A program made the translations under genes and the position numbers. This document shows, piece after piece, positions 45,598 to 55,500 of a stretch of 64,000 nucleotides of DNA. The notes below the pieces were generated by a model that did not search any database, was not told the DNA's origin, and saw only the letters and a list, made by a program, of their open reading frames with translations. This DNA comes from Wenzhouxiangellaceae bacterium (GTDB lineage: Bacteria > Pseudomonadota > Gammaproteobacteria > Xanthomonadales > Wenzhouxiangellaceae), in contig JANQPN010000080.1 of assembly GCA_028289455.1 (NCBI GenBank), positions 1 to 64,000 of the forward strand, in the 5' to 3' direction. How positions within the stretch are numbered: the first letter of the stretch is position 1; each line of letters starts with the position of its first letter.

Positions 45598-45612
45598 ATA
45601 GAAAAAAACTAT
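45598..45612. promoter_or_regulatory. LysR-type binding site
   Basis: ATAG-N7-CTAT, a perfect palindrome that includes the T-N11-A signature of LysR operators, lies between the divergent LysR gene and the carbonic-anhydrase remnant. Further ACTAT half-sites lie at 45631 and 45639. Confidence 0.6.
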
Positions 45613-45707
45613 CGAAAAATCTGACAAAACACTATTGAACTATCATTCTGCTGCGCTAATCATATCCAGTCAAGTAATCTTCTTTATGTATTTACCAGGG
45701 AGTAAAC

Positions 45708-45896
45708 ATGCACCATGTCGAGCAAGGCGTTGCCAGTTTCAAAGAGGAATTCCGTAACCAAAATGCCTCACTGCATAGCGGACTTGCCGACAGGCCGTTG
45801 CCAGAAGTTTTTTTTGACAACCGGGCAGACTCAAAAATTGATTCCAAGCTGATCACCCGGACACTTCCCGGTGATTCAGCTGTTCGGCAGCGGTGA
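45708..45896 (+). pseudogene. truncated beta-carbonic anhydrase N-terminus
   Basis: A 62-codon frame with an intact GGGAG ribosome-binding site. It reads MHHVEQGVASFKEEF, then RPLPEVFFDNRADSKID, then TLPGD, matching in order the first third of SulP-linked beta-carbonic anhydrases, which read FF-x-x-Cys-Ala-Asp-Ser-Arg at the zinc site. Here the cysteine is Arg and the arginine of the dyad is Lys. The frame then stops at the point where RNAGN would begin. The fold and the remaining zinc ligands are absent, so it cannot be an active enzyme. It is either a decaying gene or a kept short protein, 121 bases before the SulP gene. Confidence 0.72.
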
Positions 45897-46017
45897 AATC
45901 CAAAGCCGGATTGAAGGGTCATCATCTTTTGTATCCCTAAATAGTAATGACCAAACAGACTCAATTGATTCTGTTTGAACTTATAAAAATCAATAACATA
46001 ATCATCATGGAGTAAGC

Positions 46018-47661
46018 ATGATCAAGTTGGACTTTTCACACCTTAGAGGTGACATCTTCGGCGGCGTTACTGCTGCCGTTGTTGCGTTACCGCTGGCGCT
46101 GGCATTTGGTGTTGCCTCAGGTGCAGGACCCATAGCCGGCCTGTATGGTGCCATTATTGTTGGCTTTTTTGCCTCGCTATTCGGCGGGACACCCACCAAT
46201 GTATCAGGCCCGACCGGCCCCATGGTGGTAGTGTTTGCCGGGCTGTTTGCCAGCCTGTCCGGACAGGTGGATCTGGTATTTACCGCTGTCGTACTGGCAG
46301 GTGTCTTACAGATAGTTTTTGCCGTACTGGGTTTCGGGCAATATATCCGCCTGGTGCCGTATCCGGTAGTTTCCGGGTTTATGAGCGGTATCGGCGCTAT
46401 CATTATTATCCTGCAGATTGGCCGATTACTCGGCGGTGATCCACCCGGCGACACATTGAAGGCCCTGACCATGATTCCGGAAATGGTGACACAGCACAAC
46501 TGGGCTGCAATTTCCGTTGGGGCTACTGCACTGCTGGTTGGCTATCTATGGCCATCACGTTTCAGTACATTTATGCCCGGACCTTTAGCGGCGCTGATTG
46601 CAGGTACCGTTGTTAGTTTCATCATCCCCGGTGCTCCGGTTCTGGGTGACATTCCAACCGGTCTGCCGGAATTCCACATGCCGGTCTATAACCAGGATGC
46701 CATGTGGCTGGTCCTGGAAGCTGCAATAATTCTTGCAGTACTGGGCTCCATTGATAGTCTGCTGACGTCTCTGGTCGCCGACAATATGACCCGGACCCAG
46801 CATAAATCCAATCAGGAGCTGATCGGTCAGGGCATCGGTAACGGTATCGCCGGCCTGTTCTCAGCCATTCCGGGAGCCGGCGCTACCATGCGTACGGTTA
46901 TCAACATCAGAGCCGGCGGCAGAACCAATTTATCCGGCATAATCCACTCGGTATTATTGCTGGCAGTGGTGCTGGGACTGGGACCACTGGCCTCACAGAT
47001 TCCTCATGCCGCATTAGCGGGAATCCTGATCAAAGTCGGCGTCGATATCATTGACTGGAACTATGTTCGGACTGCTCACCGCGGCCCCCGTTGGGATCTG
47101 GTGCTGATGGCACTGGTATTAGGATTGACCGTTTTTGTCGATCTGATCACAGCCGTTGCCACCGGCGTAGTACTGGCTGCACTGGCATTTGTCCGTCAGG
47201 TTGCCCAGGCTCAGTTGAAAGAACTGCAGACCGGCATGGCGCACAGGGCAACTGATCCGGAAGAATTTCAGCTGCTGGCTGATTCCGACGGTCATGTGAC
47301 AATTTTCGATTTCGGTGGCCCGCTGAGCTTCGGTGCAGTCGCTGACCTCGGACATCAGTTCAGAGAGAGAACCCGCAAAGGCACAGATGCCATTATTCTG
47401 GACTTTTCCAGAGTTCCTTACCTTGACGTATCGGCAGCCCGGGCTGTTGAAGATATCACGTGCGATGCAAAGCATTCCGGCAAAGAACTTTTCTTTACAG
47501 GGCTTGGGCCTGAGGCTGCCAAAACGCTTAGCGCACTGAATGCCGATCACTGCCTGCCTGCCGGCAACTCCTATGAGACAAGGCTGGAGGCTGTGCGCGC
47601 TGCGGTAGATAAGATCAGTCAGAATAAGGAAGAGCAAGAGGAAGAAGAAGAAGAAAATTAA
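46018..47661 (+). CDS. SulP family anion transporter with STAS domain
   Basis: A 547-residue inner-membrane protein with GGAG 6 bases before the ATG. About a dozen transmembrane helices form the SulP core (GDIFGGVTAAVVALPLALAF, VSGPTGPMVVVFAGL, GQGIGNGIAGLFSAIPGAGA). Residues about 420-535 form the cytoplasmic STAS domain (HVTIFDFGGPLSFGA, DFSRVPYLDVSAARAVE). The C-terminus is a run of Glu residues. SulP proteins move sulfate or bicarbonate; the neighbouring carbonic-anhydrase fragment favours bicarbonate, by inference. It is probably co-transcribed with that fragment under LysR control and ends at a strong terminator. Confidence 0.93.
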   Translation: MIKLDFSHLRGDIFGGVTAAVVALPLALAFGVASGAGPIAGLYGAIIVGFFASLFGGTPTNVSGPTGPMVVVFAGLFASLSGQVDLVFTAVVLAGVLQIVFAVLGFGQYIRLVPYPVVSGFMSGIGAIIIILQIGRLLGGDPPGDTLKALTMIPEMVTQHNWAAISVGATALLVGYLWPSRFSTFMPGPLAALIAGTVVSFIIPGAPVLGDIPTGLPEFHMPVYNQDAMWLVLEAAIILAVLGSIDSLLTSLVADNMTRTQHKSNQELIGQGIGNGIAGLFSAIPGAGATMRTVINIRAGGRTNLSGIIHSVLLLAVVLGLGPLASQIPHAALAGILIKVGVDIIDWNYVRTAHRGPRWDLVLMALVLGLTVFVDLITAVATGVVLAALAFVRQVAQAQLKELQTGMAHRATDPEEFQLLADSDGHVTIFDFGGPLSFGAVADLGHQFRERTRKGTDAIILDFSRVPYLDVSAARAVEDITCDAKHSGKELFFTGLGPEAAKTLSALNADHCLPAGNSYETRLEAVRAAVDKISQNKEEQEEEEEEN

Positions 47662-47689
47662 ACTCTCCCATTGATCACTAAATTTATCT

Positions 47690-47714
47690 GCCATTTCCGT
47701 ACAACGGGAATGGC
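47690..47714 (+). repeat. hairpin downstream of the SulP gene
   Basis: GCCATTTCCGT (47690-47700) and ACGGGAATGGC (47704-47714) form an 11-base stem with one G-T pair and a 3-base loop, 28 bases after the stop codon. It has no T tract; it may protect the 3' end of the mRNA. Confidence 0.5.
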
Positions 47715-47734
47715 ATCAACAAGATTTATTTCTG

Positions 47735-47760
47735 CCCGCTGCTGTTGCAGCGGGTTTTTT
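47735..47760 (+). terminator. rho-independent terminator of the SulP transcript
   Basis: CCCGCTGC (47735-47742), loop TGTT, GCAGCGGG (47747-47754), then TTTTTT (47755-47760). This is a perfect 8-base GC-rich stem with a T run. Confidence 0.95.
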
Positions 47761-47825
47761 GCATGACTAACTGAAGATGCATTACACTACCCTCCGACTC
47801 GGATTAATCAGCCCGGAGGAATTTG

Positions 47826-47903
47826 ATGATTGTGACCAACCGTTTACCGGTATGCCGGATACGCTGATTTTTGTTGTGAGCTGATTCAACACAGTTAACC
47901 CAT
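47826..47903 (+). pseudogene. possible remnant of an antibiotic-biosynthesis-monooxygenase-type gene
   Basis: A strong GGAGG (47815-47819) stands 6 bases before an ATG that opens MIVTNRLPV and stops after 13 codons. The +1 frame continues YAGYADFCCELIQHS. Together they resemble the start of ABM-fold proteins (M-x-V-V-T-N-R-I-P-V, then a Gly-Tyr and an acidic/aromatic stretch). The match is short and may be chance. The rest of the gap to rsgA shows nothing I recognise. Confidence 0.3.
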
Positions 47904-48023
47904 CAGTACCAGCCTGCACAGGCTGACCACCCCCACTATTAGCCCGTCCGCTATCGGCTTAAACCGCCGGTTATGCAACTGCTGCAAAACCGTTTTTTTG
48001 CTTTTTATTGGTTGGGCTAAGCA

Positions 48024-49049
48024 ATGACATTCCAATTATCTAATTTAGGCTGGACTCACTTTTTCCAAAGCCAGCTATCTCCCTGTGAAATAGAAAACTC
48101 AATCCCTGCACGTGTTGCTGAAATTCATCGTGGTCACTGGCTCCTCTGGACCCAACACCAGGAGATTGCACTGTCACCACAACATGGTATTCCGGTAACC
48201 GTCGGCGACTGGATATTATTAAATGAAGACCTGCAACTGACACGGGTACTCGATAGAAGATCACAGCTGCAGCGCGTTGCTGCTGCAAGCCATAACCAGC
48301 AACAACTGCTGGCGGCTAATGTTGACAGTCTTTTCATTGTTAGCGGCTGTGATCAGGATTTCAGCCTGCCGCGTATTGAGCGTTATCTCAGCCTGGCTTA
48401 TCAGGCTGAGGTCTGGCCGGTTGTGGTGCTGAGCAAGCGGGATTTAAATCCGGATTATCAACAGTTGATATCAGCGGTACAGCAACTTAAAAGCGGCTTG
48501 ATCGTAGAGGCTGTAGATACGCGCTGCAGTCAGCTCACAAAGGCTCTAAACACCTGGTGCGCCCCCGGGCAAACCGTGGTTATGCTGGGCTCATCCGGTG
48601 CTGGAAAATCAACGTTGGCGAATAGCCTGTGCACCACCCGGCAACTGACCGGTCAGGTAAGCCGGGCTGACGGGAAAGGACGACATACCACCACTTCTCG
48701 ATGTATGCTTCGTTTGAATGCCGGTGGCCTGCTGATTGATACACCAGGTATGCGGGAGCTGCAGTTGGCCGGCGGTAAAACCGGCATCAATGAAACGTTT
48801 AATGACATTCAACAGCTGGTTCGGCTTTGTCAGTTCAGTGACTGCAGTCATCAGCAGGAACCCAGCTGTGCTGTTAATCAGGCAATTGCCGGTGGAACCC
48901 TTGATCAGCGCAGGTTGGATAACTACCGTAAACTGCTGAAAGAGCAGCACCGGTATCAGCAGAGCATAGCTGAACAGCGCCGGCATGATCGCAAGCTGAG
49001 CAAAATGTATAAACGAGCGCAGAACAATAAACGGAAACAACGCCCGTAA
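48024..49049 (+). CDS. rsgA: ribosome small subunit-dependent GTPase A
   Basis: A 341-residue cytoplasmic GTPase that assists late maturation of the 30S subunit. After an OB-like N-terminal domain (about 30-100), the circularly permuted G domain shows G4 (LSKRD) before G1 (GSSGAGKST), the conserved RxxDGKGRHTTTSR switch and G3 (DTPGMREL). A zinc motif follows, C-x4-C-x-H-x5-C (CQFSDCSHQQEPSC). This order is diagnostic of RsgA/YjeQ. The ATG at 48024 has little Shine-Dalgarno sequence upstream. It stands alone; a long hairpin separates it from the convergent kinase gene. Confidence 0.96.
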   Translation: MTFQLSNLGWTHFFQSQLSPCEIENSIPARVAEIHRGHWLLWTQHQEIALSPQHGIPVTVGDWILLNEDLQLTRVLDRRSQLQRVAAASHNQQQLLAANVDSLFIVSGCDQDFSLPRIERYLSLAYQAEVWPVVVLSKRDLNPDYQQLISAVQQLKSGLIVEAVDTRCSQLTKALNTWCAPGQTVVMLGSSGAGKSTLANSLCTTRQLTGQVSRADGKGRHTTTSRCMLRLNAGGLLIDTPGMRELQLAGGKTGINETFNDIQQLVRLCQFSDCSHQQEPSCAVNQAIAGGTLDQRRLDNYRKLLKEQHRYQQSIAEQRRHDRKLSKMYKRAQNNKRKQRP

Positions 49050-49060
49050 GGCTCTTAGAT

Positions 49061-49094
49061 CACAGGTTTTCAAACATCCGTGTGGAAACCTGTG
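49061..49094. terminator. hairpin between convergent rsgA and kinase genes
   Basis: CACAGGTTTTC (49061-49071) pairs with GGAAACCTGTG (49084-49094), 11 bases with one G-T pair and a 12-base loop. It lies between the two stop codons. There is no clear T tract on either strand, so a two-way terminator role is inferred from position. Confidence 0.5.
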
Positions 49095-49096
49095 GA

Positions 49097-51763
49097 CTAT
49101 AAAAGACTGTCCATTATCTGACGGGCACGTTGGGTAAACGGATGTTTGGAACCCAGCACCTGCAATCGCCCGTCATACACCTGCCGGGCAAAGCCGGCGG
49201 CCTGCTGCATATCACCGGCTGCCTGCCAGTACTCTCTCCAGGCATCATTCAGTCTGACCCGGTTGCTGCTGCTTATGTTGGCATCAGCTTCAAAAACTGT
49301 GCTCACTGCCTGCAGATCAGAAAATGCTCTATCAAGCCGGCCGGTATCAACAGCCAAAAGTGCCAATTCGATTTTGGTGCGTTGAATTCGAATATGTGAT
49401 GGCTGCAGACCATCTGTTTGAATAGCCTGAGCCTGCTGCAGTAACTGTTCGCTTTCAACATACTGACCTCTTTTCCGCAATAATCTGCCCAGATTATGAT
49501 AGGCCACTGAGGTGCGAACGGACATTGCTCCCAGATTCTCACGTCTGAGCGCCAGGCTTTTTCGAAATAACGGTTCTGCCTGCTGATATTGCAGTGTGTC
49601 CTCATACAGGGATGCCAGGTTATTCAGACTGATAGCATGCGTAAGCTCATCACCAAACTGCCGGCTCTCGTTTAACTCAACAAGCTCTAAATAAAGCTGC
49701 TCAGCCTGATCAAACAATCCCAGATCATGATAATTACCAGCCAGTTCTCCGGTTACCCAGACTATTTGATCATGTCCAGCCGGATAATTATTTTCAAAAA
49801 TTGTCAGTGCCTGCCTGAAGTTTTCACCCGATTCTTCCAGGCGGTCGAGTTGCCTTAGAATCTGGGCTCTCAGCACCAGACCATTACCCATATCCACATG
49901 CTCATCGCCCAGTTGTGGACGCTTGATCGCAAGTGAAGATTCCATATATTCAAGGGCTTTTGAATCTTCCGCCAAATGATAATGAACCAATGCCAGATTA
50001 TGCATGCTGGCCGCCATTACACGAGATGAGGGTTGCTGACGCTGCTGCCGGATCTGCAGCGACTGCTCCAGATACACCTTTGCCTGCTGGTATTCCCCAA
50101 GAACGCTCAGTACAACACCCAGGTGGTTCAGTGTATCTGCCAGATGCACTGCGTCAGCAGGCAGTTCTTCAAGCTGAATGGCCAGTGCTTCCTCGAGTGG
50201 TGCGCGTGCAGATACCGTTTCCTGCCCCCGGTAATAGTTATGCCCCATTTCCGACAATACCTGCGCCCGTTTTATCCGGTCAGGCATTTCCTGCAACTGT
50301 TCCAGAGCAGCCTGAAAAACCTCAGTAGCAGTATCATAAATACCGCTGTTACCGTAGGCATGGCCAATGGCTATCATCAAATCGACTCTAATGGCCGGTT
50401 CCAGGCTGGCATCTGCCTGGATATCTGCATAAGCCTTATCCAGTAAATCCTGCGGAGTTATTTCGTCTGCATCACGGTGCCTGATGTCACCGGCCCGGAA
50501 AATATCCAGCAAAAAGTCAGTGATGCTATTGGCGCGATCCAACTGAGCAACAGCCTCAGCTTCTGCGGCAAGTGCGCGTGCCCTGTCCTGTATCACGCTT
50601 ACTGCTGCGACACAGACCACCAGCATGGCAAGTACACCCATGCCCACAGCGGCTTTGTGTCGCTGTACAAATTTCCGCAGCCGATAAATTAAATCATCAC
50701 CGGCTGCCTGTACCGGCATTCCTTCCAGATAACGGTCAATATCATCTGACAGAGCAGCTACCGACGCATACCGCTGAGCAGGGTCCTTATGCAGCGCCCG
50801 GAAAACTATCCTATCCAGGTCCCCGGATACTCCTGCGACCTGGCTGGGTGCCGGCGGCTGTTGCTCACAGATATGCCGAATGGATTCCTCCACACTCAGC
50901 TCCGCTACCGGCTGGGCATTGTTACCGGTCAGTAATCGATACAGCACCAGACCCAATGCATACATATCCGTTGCGGTGCTGATCGGCATGCCGCGAATCT
51001 GCTCTGGTGTAGCATAACTGGGCGTCCACGCCTGATGCCCCAATTGTGTTGCTTCTGTTTCCTGCCGGTAAGGATCGTTTATTTTGGCAATGCCAAAGTC
51101 CAGCAATTTCGGCAACCCATCGCGGGTAACCAGGATATTGGAAGGCTTTAAGTCACGATGAACCACCAGATGGCGGTGAGCGTAATGTACCGCATCACAG
51201 ATTTTCTTGAACAGCCTTAGTTTTTGCGCAGTCGTCAGCTTCTGCTCTGCGCAGAATTTATCCACGCTGATGCCTTCCACGTACTCCATGACCAAATACG
51301 GCAAACCGTCATCGGTTTCCCCGCTATCATGCAGCTGAGCAATATACGGGTGGCGTAATTGACCAAGTATCCGGCGCTCATCAGCCAGCCGGCCGGCCAG
51401 CTCTTTATTATGGATACGCAGCAGTTTAATCGCGACCTTCTGATTGAAATCGCCATCCTCGCGTTCCGCCAGATAAACCGCCCCCATTCCTCCAAGCCCC
51501 AGTAACCGCTTAAGCACAAACGAACCAAGCTGACGTCCTCCAAAATCCCGTCCCTCATCACTCTGGTAGGCGACGACAGCAGCATTGATCGGATCGAGCA
51601 GTGTTACCTCACCACTGTCGGCCGCCAGCATTGCCTCAACCTCGATCCGTAATTCAGCATCATCACCGCACTGTTCATTCAAAAAGGCAATACGCTCGGC
51701 CTCCGGCAAATCCACAGCCTGATCAAACAGCCGGTGCACCTGTGCCCAGCGCTGGCTGTTCAT
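49097..51763 (-). CDS. Ser/Thr protein kinase with TPR C-terminus (pair 2)
   Basis: An 888-residue transmembrane kinase paralogous to the one at 2956-5724. The kinase domain has GLGGMG (89-94), the VAIKLL lysine 113, HRDLKPSN from 202 and DFG from 222, so catalysis should be intact. A hydrophobic helix lies at about 371-391, followed by tetratricopeptide repeats (for example YLEQSLQIRQ, YMESSLAIKR, LFRKSLALRRENL) to the end. The start codon overlaps the sigma-factor stop in an ATGA, which indicates coupled translation. The kinase core should face the cytoplasm, with the TPR part across the membrane, by the usual topology of the family. Confidence 0.93.
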   Translation of the reverse strand: MNSQRWAQVHRLFDQAVDLPEAERIAFLNEQCGDDAELRIEVEAMLAADSGEVTLLDPINAAVVAYQSDEGRDFGGRQLGSFVLKRLLGLGGMGAVYLAEREDGDFNQKVAIKLLRIHNKELAGRLADERRILGQLRHPYIAQLHDSGETDDGLPYLVMEYVEGISVDKFCAEQKLTTAQKLRLFKKICDAVHYAHRHLVVHRDLKPSNILVTRDGLPKLLDFGIAKINDPYRQETEATQLGHQAWTPSYATPEQIRGMPISTATDMYALGLVLYRLLTGNNAQPVAELSVEESIRHICEQQPPAPSQVAGVSGDLDRIVFRALHKDPAQRYASVAALSDDIDRYLEGMPVQAAGDDLIYRLRKFVQRHKAAVGMGVLAMLVVCVAAVSVIQDRARALAAEAEAVAQLDRANSITDFLLDIFRAGDIRHRDADEITPQDLLDKAYADIQADASLEPAIRVDLMIAIGHAYGNSGIYDTATEVFQAALEQLQEMPDRIKRAQVLSEMGHNYYRGQETVSARAPLEEALAIQLEELPADAVHLADTLNHLGVVLSVLGEYQQAKVYLEQSLQIRQQRQQPSSRVMAASMHNLALVHYHLAEDSKALEYMESSLAIKRPQLGDEHVDMGNGLVLRAQILRQLDRLEESGENFRQALTIFENNYPAGHDQIVWVTGELAGNYHDLGLFDQAEQLYLELVELNESRQFGDELTHAISLNNLASLYEDTLQYQQAEPLFRKSLALRRENLGAMSVRTSVAYHNLGRLLRKRGQYVESEQLLQQAQAIQTDGLQPSHIRIQRTKIELALLAVDTGRLDRAFSDLQAVSTVFEADANISSSNRVRLNDAWREYWQAAGDMQQAAGFARQVYDGRLQVLGSKHPFTQRARQIMDSLL

Positions 51764-52392
51764 ACAGCCTCACCCTTGTGTAACCGAGCTTTCAGCCAGG
51801 CGCGTGCCGATCGCAATTCCCGTGCCACGGTTGATTCCGATATCTGTTCCAGTTCAGCCAGCTCCTGATAGTCCATACCGGCAAAATAATGCGCCTCACA
51901 CAGGCGAAACTTTCTGGAATCCGCCTGCTGCAAATCCTCCAGCAACTGATGTAAATCCATAAACCTTTCGGCCGGCATGGCCTGTGCACCAGAGCCTGCC
52001 TCATGCAGTGTTACATTGGTGACACCACCACCACGTTTGACAGCTTTCTGATCGCGCAGATAAGCCAGCAGCAATCGCCGCATGGCAGTTCCTGCCAGCG
52101 CCCGAAACGCGTGTCGGCTGGGGGTCTTGAAACTGGCTGCATCCAAACGCAGGAAGGTCTCATTAACCAGGGCGGTAGCATTCATCGTCATATTGGCCTG
52201 ACCGCCATGCATCAAATGCTTGGCGGTTCGATATAACTCATCGTATAAATAACCGACTGCCAGGTCCCTGGCGTTACTGCTTCCCTGCTTCCAATCTTTG
52301 ATTAACTGGGTAATTTCCGGCAACTTATCAGCATCAGAAATTTCACTCATGGTTCGCTGGAAGTGTGTTGGAGATAGCTGGTTGCAAGCCAT
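51760..52392 (-). CDS. ECF sigma factor paired with kinase (pair 2)
   Basis: A 210-residue ECF sigma factor of the same kinase-linked group as the one at 5727-6293. Region 2 contains LYRTAKHLMHGG and ATALVNETFLRL; region 4 ends with YQELAELEQISESTVARELRSARAWLKARL. The ATG at 52392 has GAGG 4 bases upstream; a later ATG at 52350 would give the shorter N-terminus (MSEIS) that matches the paralogue better. The gene is the first of a two-gene operon with the kinase. No anti-sigma gene is present. Confidence 0.9.
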   Translation of the reverse strand: MACNQLSPTHFQRTMSEISDADKLPEITQLIKDWKQGSSNARDLAVGYLYDELYRTAKHLMHGGQANMTMNATALVNETFLRLDAASFKTPSRHAFRALAGTAMRRLLLAYLRDQKAVKRGGGVTNVTLHEAGSGAQAMPAERFMDLHQLLEDLQQADSRKFRLCEAHYFAGMDYQELAELEQISESTVARELRSARAWLKARLHKGEAV

Positions 52393-52562
52393 CATACCTC
52401 ATCATAAGACCTGCAGGTATCGGCTTGCCGAAAAGCTGCTGCCGGGTTTATTCACACATGGTTTTTATGGCTTTCTCCTGTCAGATTATTGCTGTTGACA
52501 TTAAGGTATTCAAAACCAGTGGAACCTGCCCTCTCAGACAGGCCCAACCGGGAAGTACCCCT

Positions 52563-55500
52563 TCACCCTTTCCAGTTCATCCTCCGTCGCATACCAAGCC
52601 AACCGAGCAGGCCTGCCAGGATGATCATCGCCCAGTTGTTCAGCGCTGGCACTATCAGCGGTTCAATCATCACTACACTGGTAATTGCAGTATTATTTTC
52701 CGGGATCGGATCGTTCAGATCAGACTGTGCATTGCCGGATACTATGATCTGCCCGGTAAACAACACCTGAACTTCGAATTCACATTGCGCGCTTTCACCG
52801 ACATTCAACAAACCTGCCTGCCAGGTGATGATGCCATTACCGCCATCATTAAAACAGCCGGGCATGGTCACCGCCAGGCCATTCGGAACTTCAATCGTTA
52901 CGATGGAGTTGACGGCATCGCCCGGGCCATTGTTGATCAGATCTATCACATACCGGTAGCTGTCCCCCAGCTCTACCGGAGCCATGGCAGTATTGCTGAT
53001 GGACAATGCCAGATCAGCATTGGTAGCGACTACACGAATATCGAAACTCTGCGCTGTTGAAGTATCTATGCCTCCATTGGCAGTGCCACCATCGTCCATG
53101 ATATTCAAACTGATGGTTGAACTGATATTGGCGTCCATCGCCGGGGTAAAACTCAGCGTACCATCGGGTGCCACACTGGGCGGCACAGCGAAAATCTCCG
53201 GATTGGAATTGCCGGTAATGTTAAACGTGAGACTCTGTCCGGACTCATCGGCTGGTCCGGCACTGATTCCAGTTGCCCATGGACTAATGGTTTGTGGGCC
53301 TACATTATCAAAGACCATTTGATCCGGCCCGACTGTAAATAACGGCACATCATTGACCGACGTAACATTGATATTGAAAGTCTGCGGCTGACTGACATCA
53401 ACGCCCCCGTTGGCCACGCCTCCATCGTCCATCAGGCTGACGGTTACCAGCGCTGAGCCGTTGGCGTCCGGCTCAGCAGTGTAATCCAGCGTACCGTCCG
53501 GACTTATCTGTGGTGCACTGGCGAATAATCCCGGATTGTCGTTACCAACATTAAAACTCAACGTCTGCCCGGATTCATCTGCCGGACCTGCACTGATGCC
53601 GGTGGCAAATCCGGTAACGGTTTGTGCACCACTGTCTTCCAGCGAGGTTTGATCGGCACCGGCCATGAATACCGGCACATCGTTGACCGGCGTGACATTA
53701 ATATTGAAATTCTGGGGTAGACTGACATCAACGCCGCCATTGGCTACGCCTCCATCATCCATCAGACTGACTGTCACCACAGCAGAACCATTGGCATCCG
53801 GCGCAGCGGTGTAAGTCAGCGTACCATCCGGACTCATCTGCGGCTCACTGGCAAATAACCCCGGGTTGTCATTACTGACATTGAAACTCAAATTCTGCCC
53901 TGATTCATCAGGCGGACCAGCACTGATGCTGGTGGCAAATCCAGCAACGGTTTGGGCACCGCTGTCTTCCAATATGGTTTGATCACCACCAAGCATGAAG
54001 GTCGGTGCATCATTAACGGCAGCAATGGTAATGGCAACCATATCGGTATCATTCGCCAGATTGTCATCAGTGGAACTGATGGTCAGCATCGCATTTCCAT
54101 TCACATCCGGGCCGGCGAAATAGGTCAGACCATTGAGTGCATTATTGATCGCGGCCGGTATACCATCGATGGTGACGCTGGCAGTTCCATTTCCGGTAAT
54201 AACTGCACTGCCACCGGTACTGGCTGTCAGCACACCATTATCGACACTCACCACGGTCGTCAACGAGTCATTATCGGCATCCATCACAGCAAGATTACCG
54301 TTAAACTGCAGAGCAATATCTTCATTGGTATTTTGTGCAGGCGGCACGGTATTTTCAGGTGTTGAATTAAAGACTCCGATCATCGGATCCCCAAACACCA
54401 CATAGGCTGCACCGGTTAACGCACCACCAGGATCAGCGCGTTCAGCGCCTATCAACAAATCTGCCCGGCCATCGTTATTCAAATCTCCCGCCGCGGCCAC
54501 GTCAGCGCCGGATAAATCACCACCGTCAACCCCATTGATAACCGTTACCCCACTGCCGCTGCTCAGACTCAAATCAGCCGGGAAACCTGTATTGCGGCCC
54601 AGAATCAGATAACTCTCTCCAGCCGCATTGCCGTTCGGATCACCACCTTCTGCGCCAACCAGCACATCATCAAAACCATCGCCGTTGGCGTCACCCACGC
54701 CGCTGACCGAAATGCCGAAAAAGTCGCCGCCGTCACGGCCAGTCATAGAAAATCCATTGGTTCCGTTCAAGTCAGCCAGCTCAAAGCTGGCCGGAAAACT
54801 GTCCCGGCCAAATACGACATAGGCTGCACCATCATTATTGGCGCCACCCAGGAATCCCTCGTTAATATTCTGATGATCGGCACCAATCAGCAGGTCGGCA
54901 CGGCCATCACCGTTGATATCCCCAGCGCCACTGACCGAGCTGCCGGCATGATCCCCTGTCTGGACGCCATTCAGCACAAAACCGTTGCTGCCATCCAGGT
55001 CACTCAGCGACATGGTCGTCGGTAAACTGGTGTTGCCGTATACCACATAAGCCTCACCGCTGCGGTCAGTATTGGTAGGAACGAATTGCGAAGCACCAAT
55101 GATAATGTCATCGATATTATCGCCATTAACATCACCGACACCGGATACGGATCCTCCGGATAGGTCGAATGCGTCAATGCCAACGAATCTTACGCCGATA
55201 CCGGAAAGATTACTTAGCGACAATGCTGGGGGTATCGCATTTGCATTGCTGAACCCAAACACGACATAAGTAGCACCGACATTACCAATGGTAGGGTTAC
55301 CTGGAGTCCGTATATCGAAAGTGCTCCCCCCGATAAGCAGGTCATCGACACCATCACCGTTAAAGTCCCCGGCAGCGCCGACTGAAATGCCTAACAGGGT
55401 CTGTGCCTCCGGCTGGATACTGAAGCCGTTGCTGCCGTTTAGCGCACCGAGATTTATATTGGCCGGAAACGCTGTTGACCGGCCGAAAACCACAAACCCT

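Noticed and set aside
47600..47661. Glu-rich end of the SulP protein as a frameshift artefact
   Set aside because: The run (GAA/GAG codons) stays in frame to a normal stop; acidic tails occur in this family.
47826..47867. Trehalose-phosphate synthase-like start (S-N-R-L-P-V)
   Set aside because: Only five residues agree, and no downstream frame continues the family. The ABM-type reading fits slightly better, but it too is weak.
52365..53060. 231-codon open frame on the plus strand
   Set aside because: It runs through the IPTL-CTERM gene and the sigma start region, has no ribosome-binding site and shows no protein-like composition.
53030..54010. Tandem repeats considered as a CRISPR array
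   Set aside because: The units are in frame, about 330 bases long and encode Ig-like domains; there are no short repeats with spacers.
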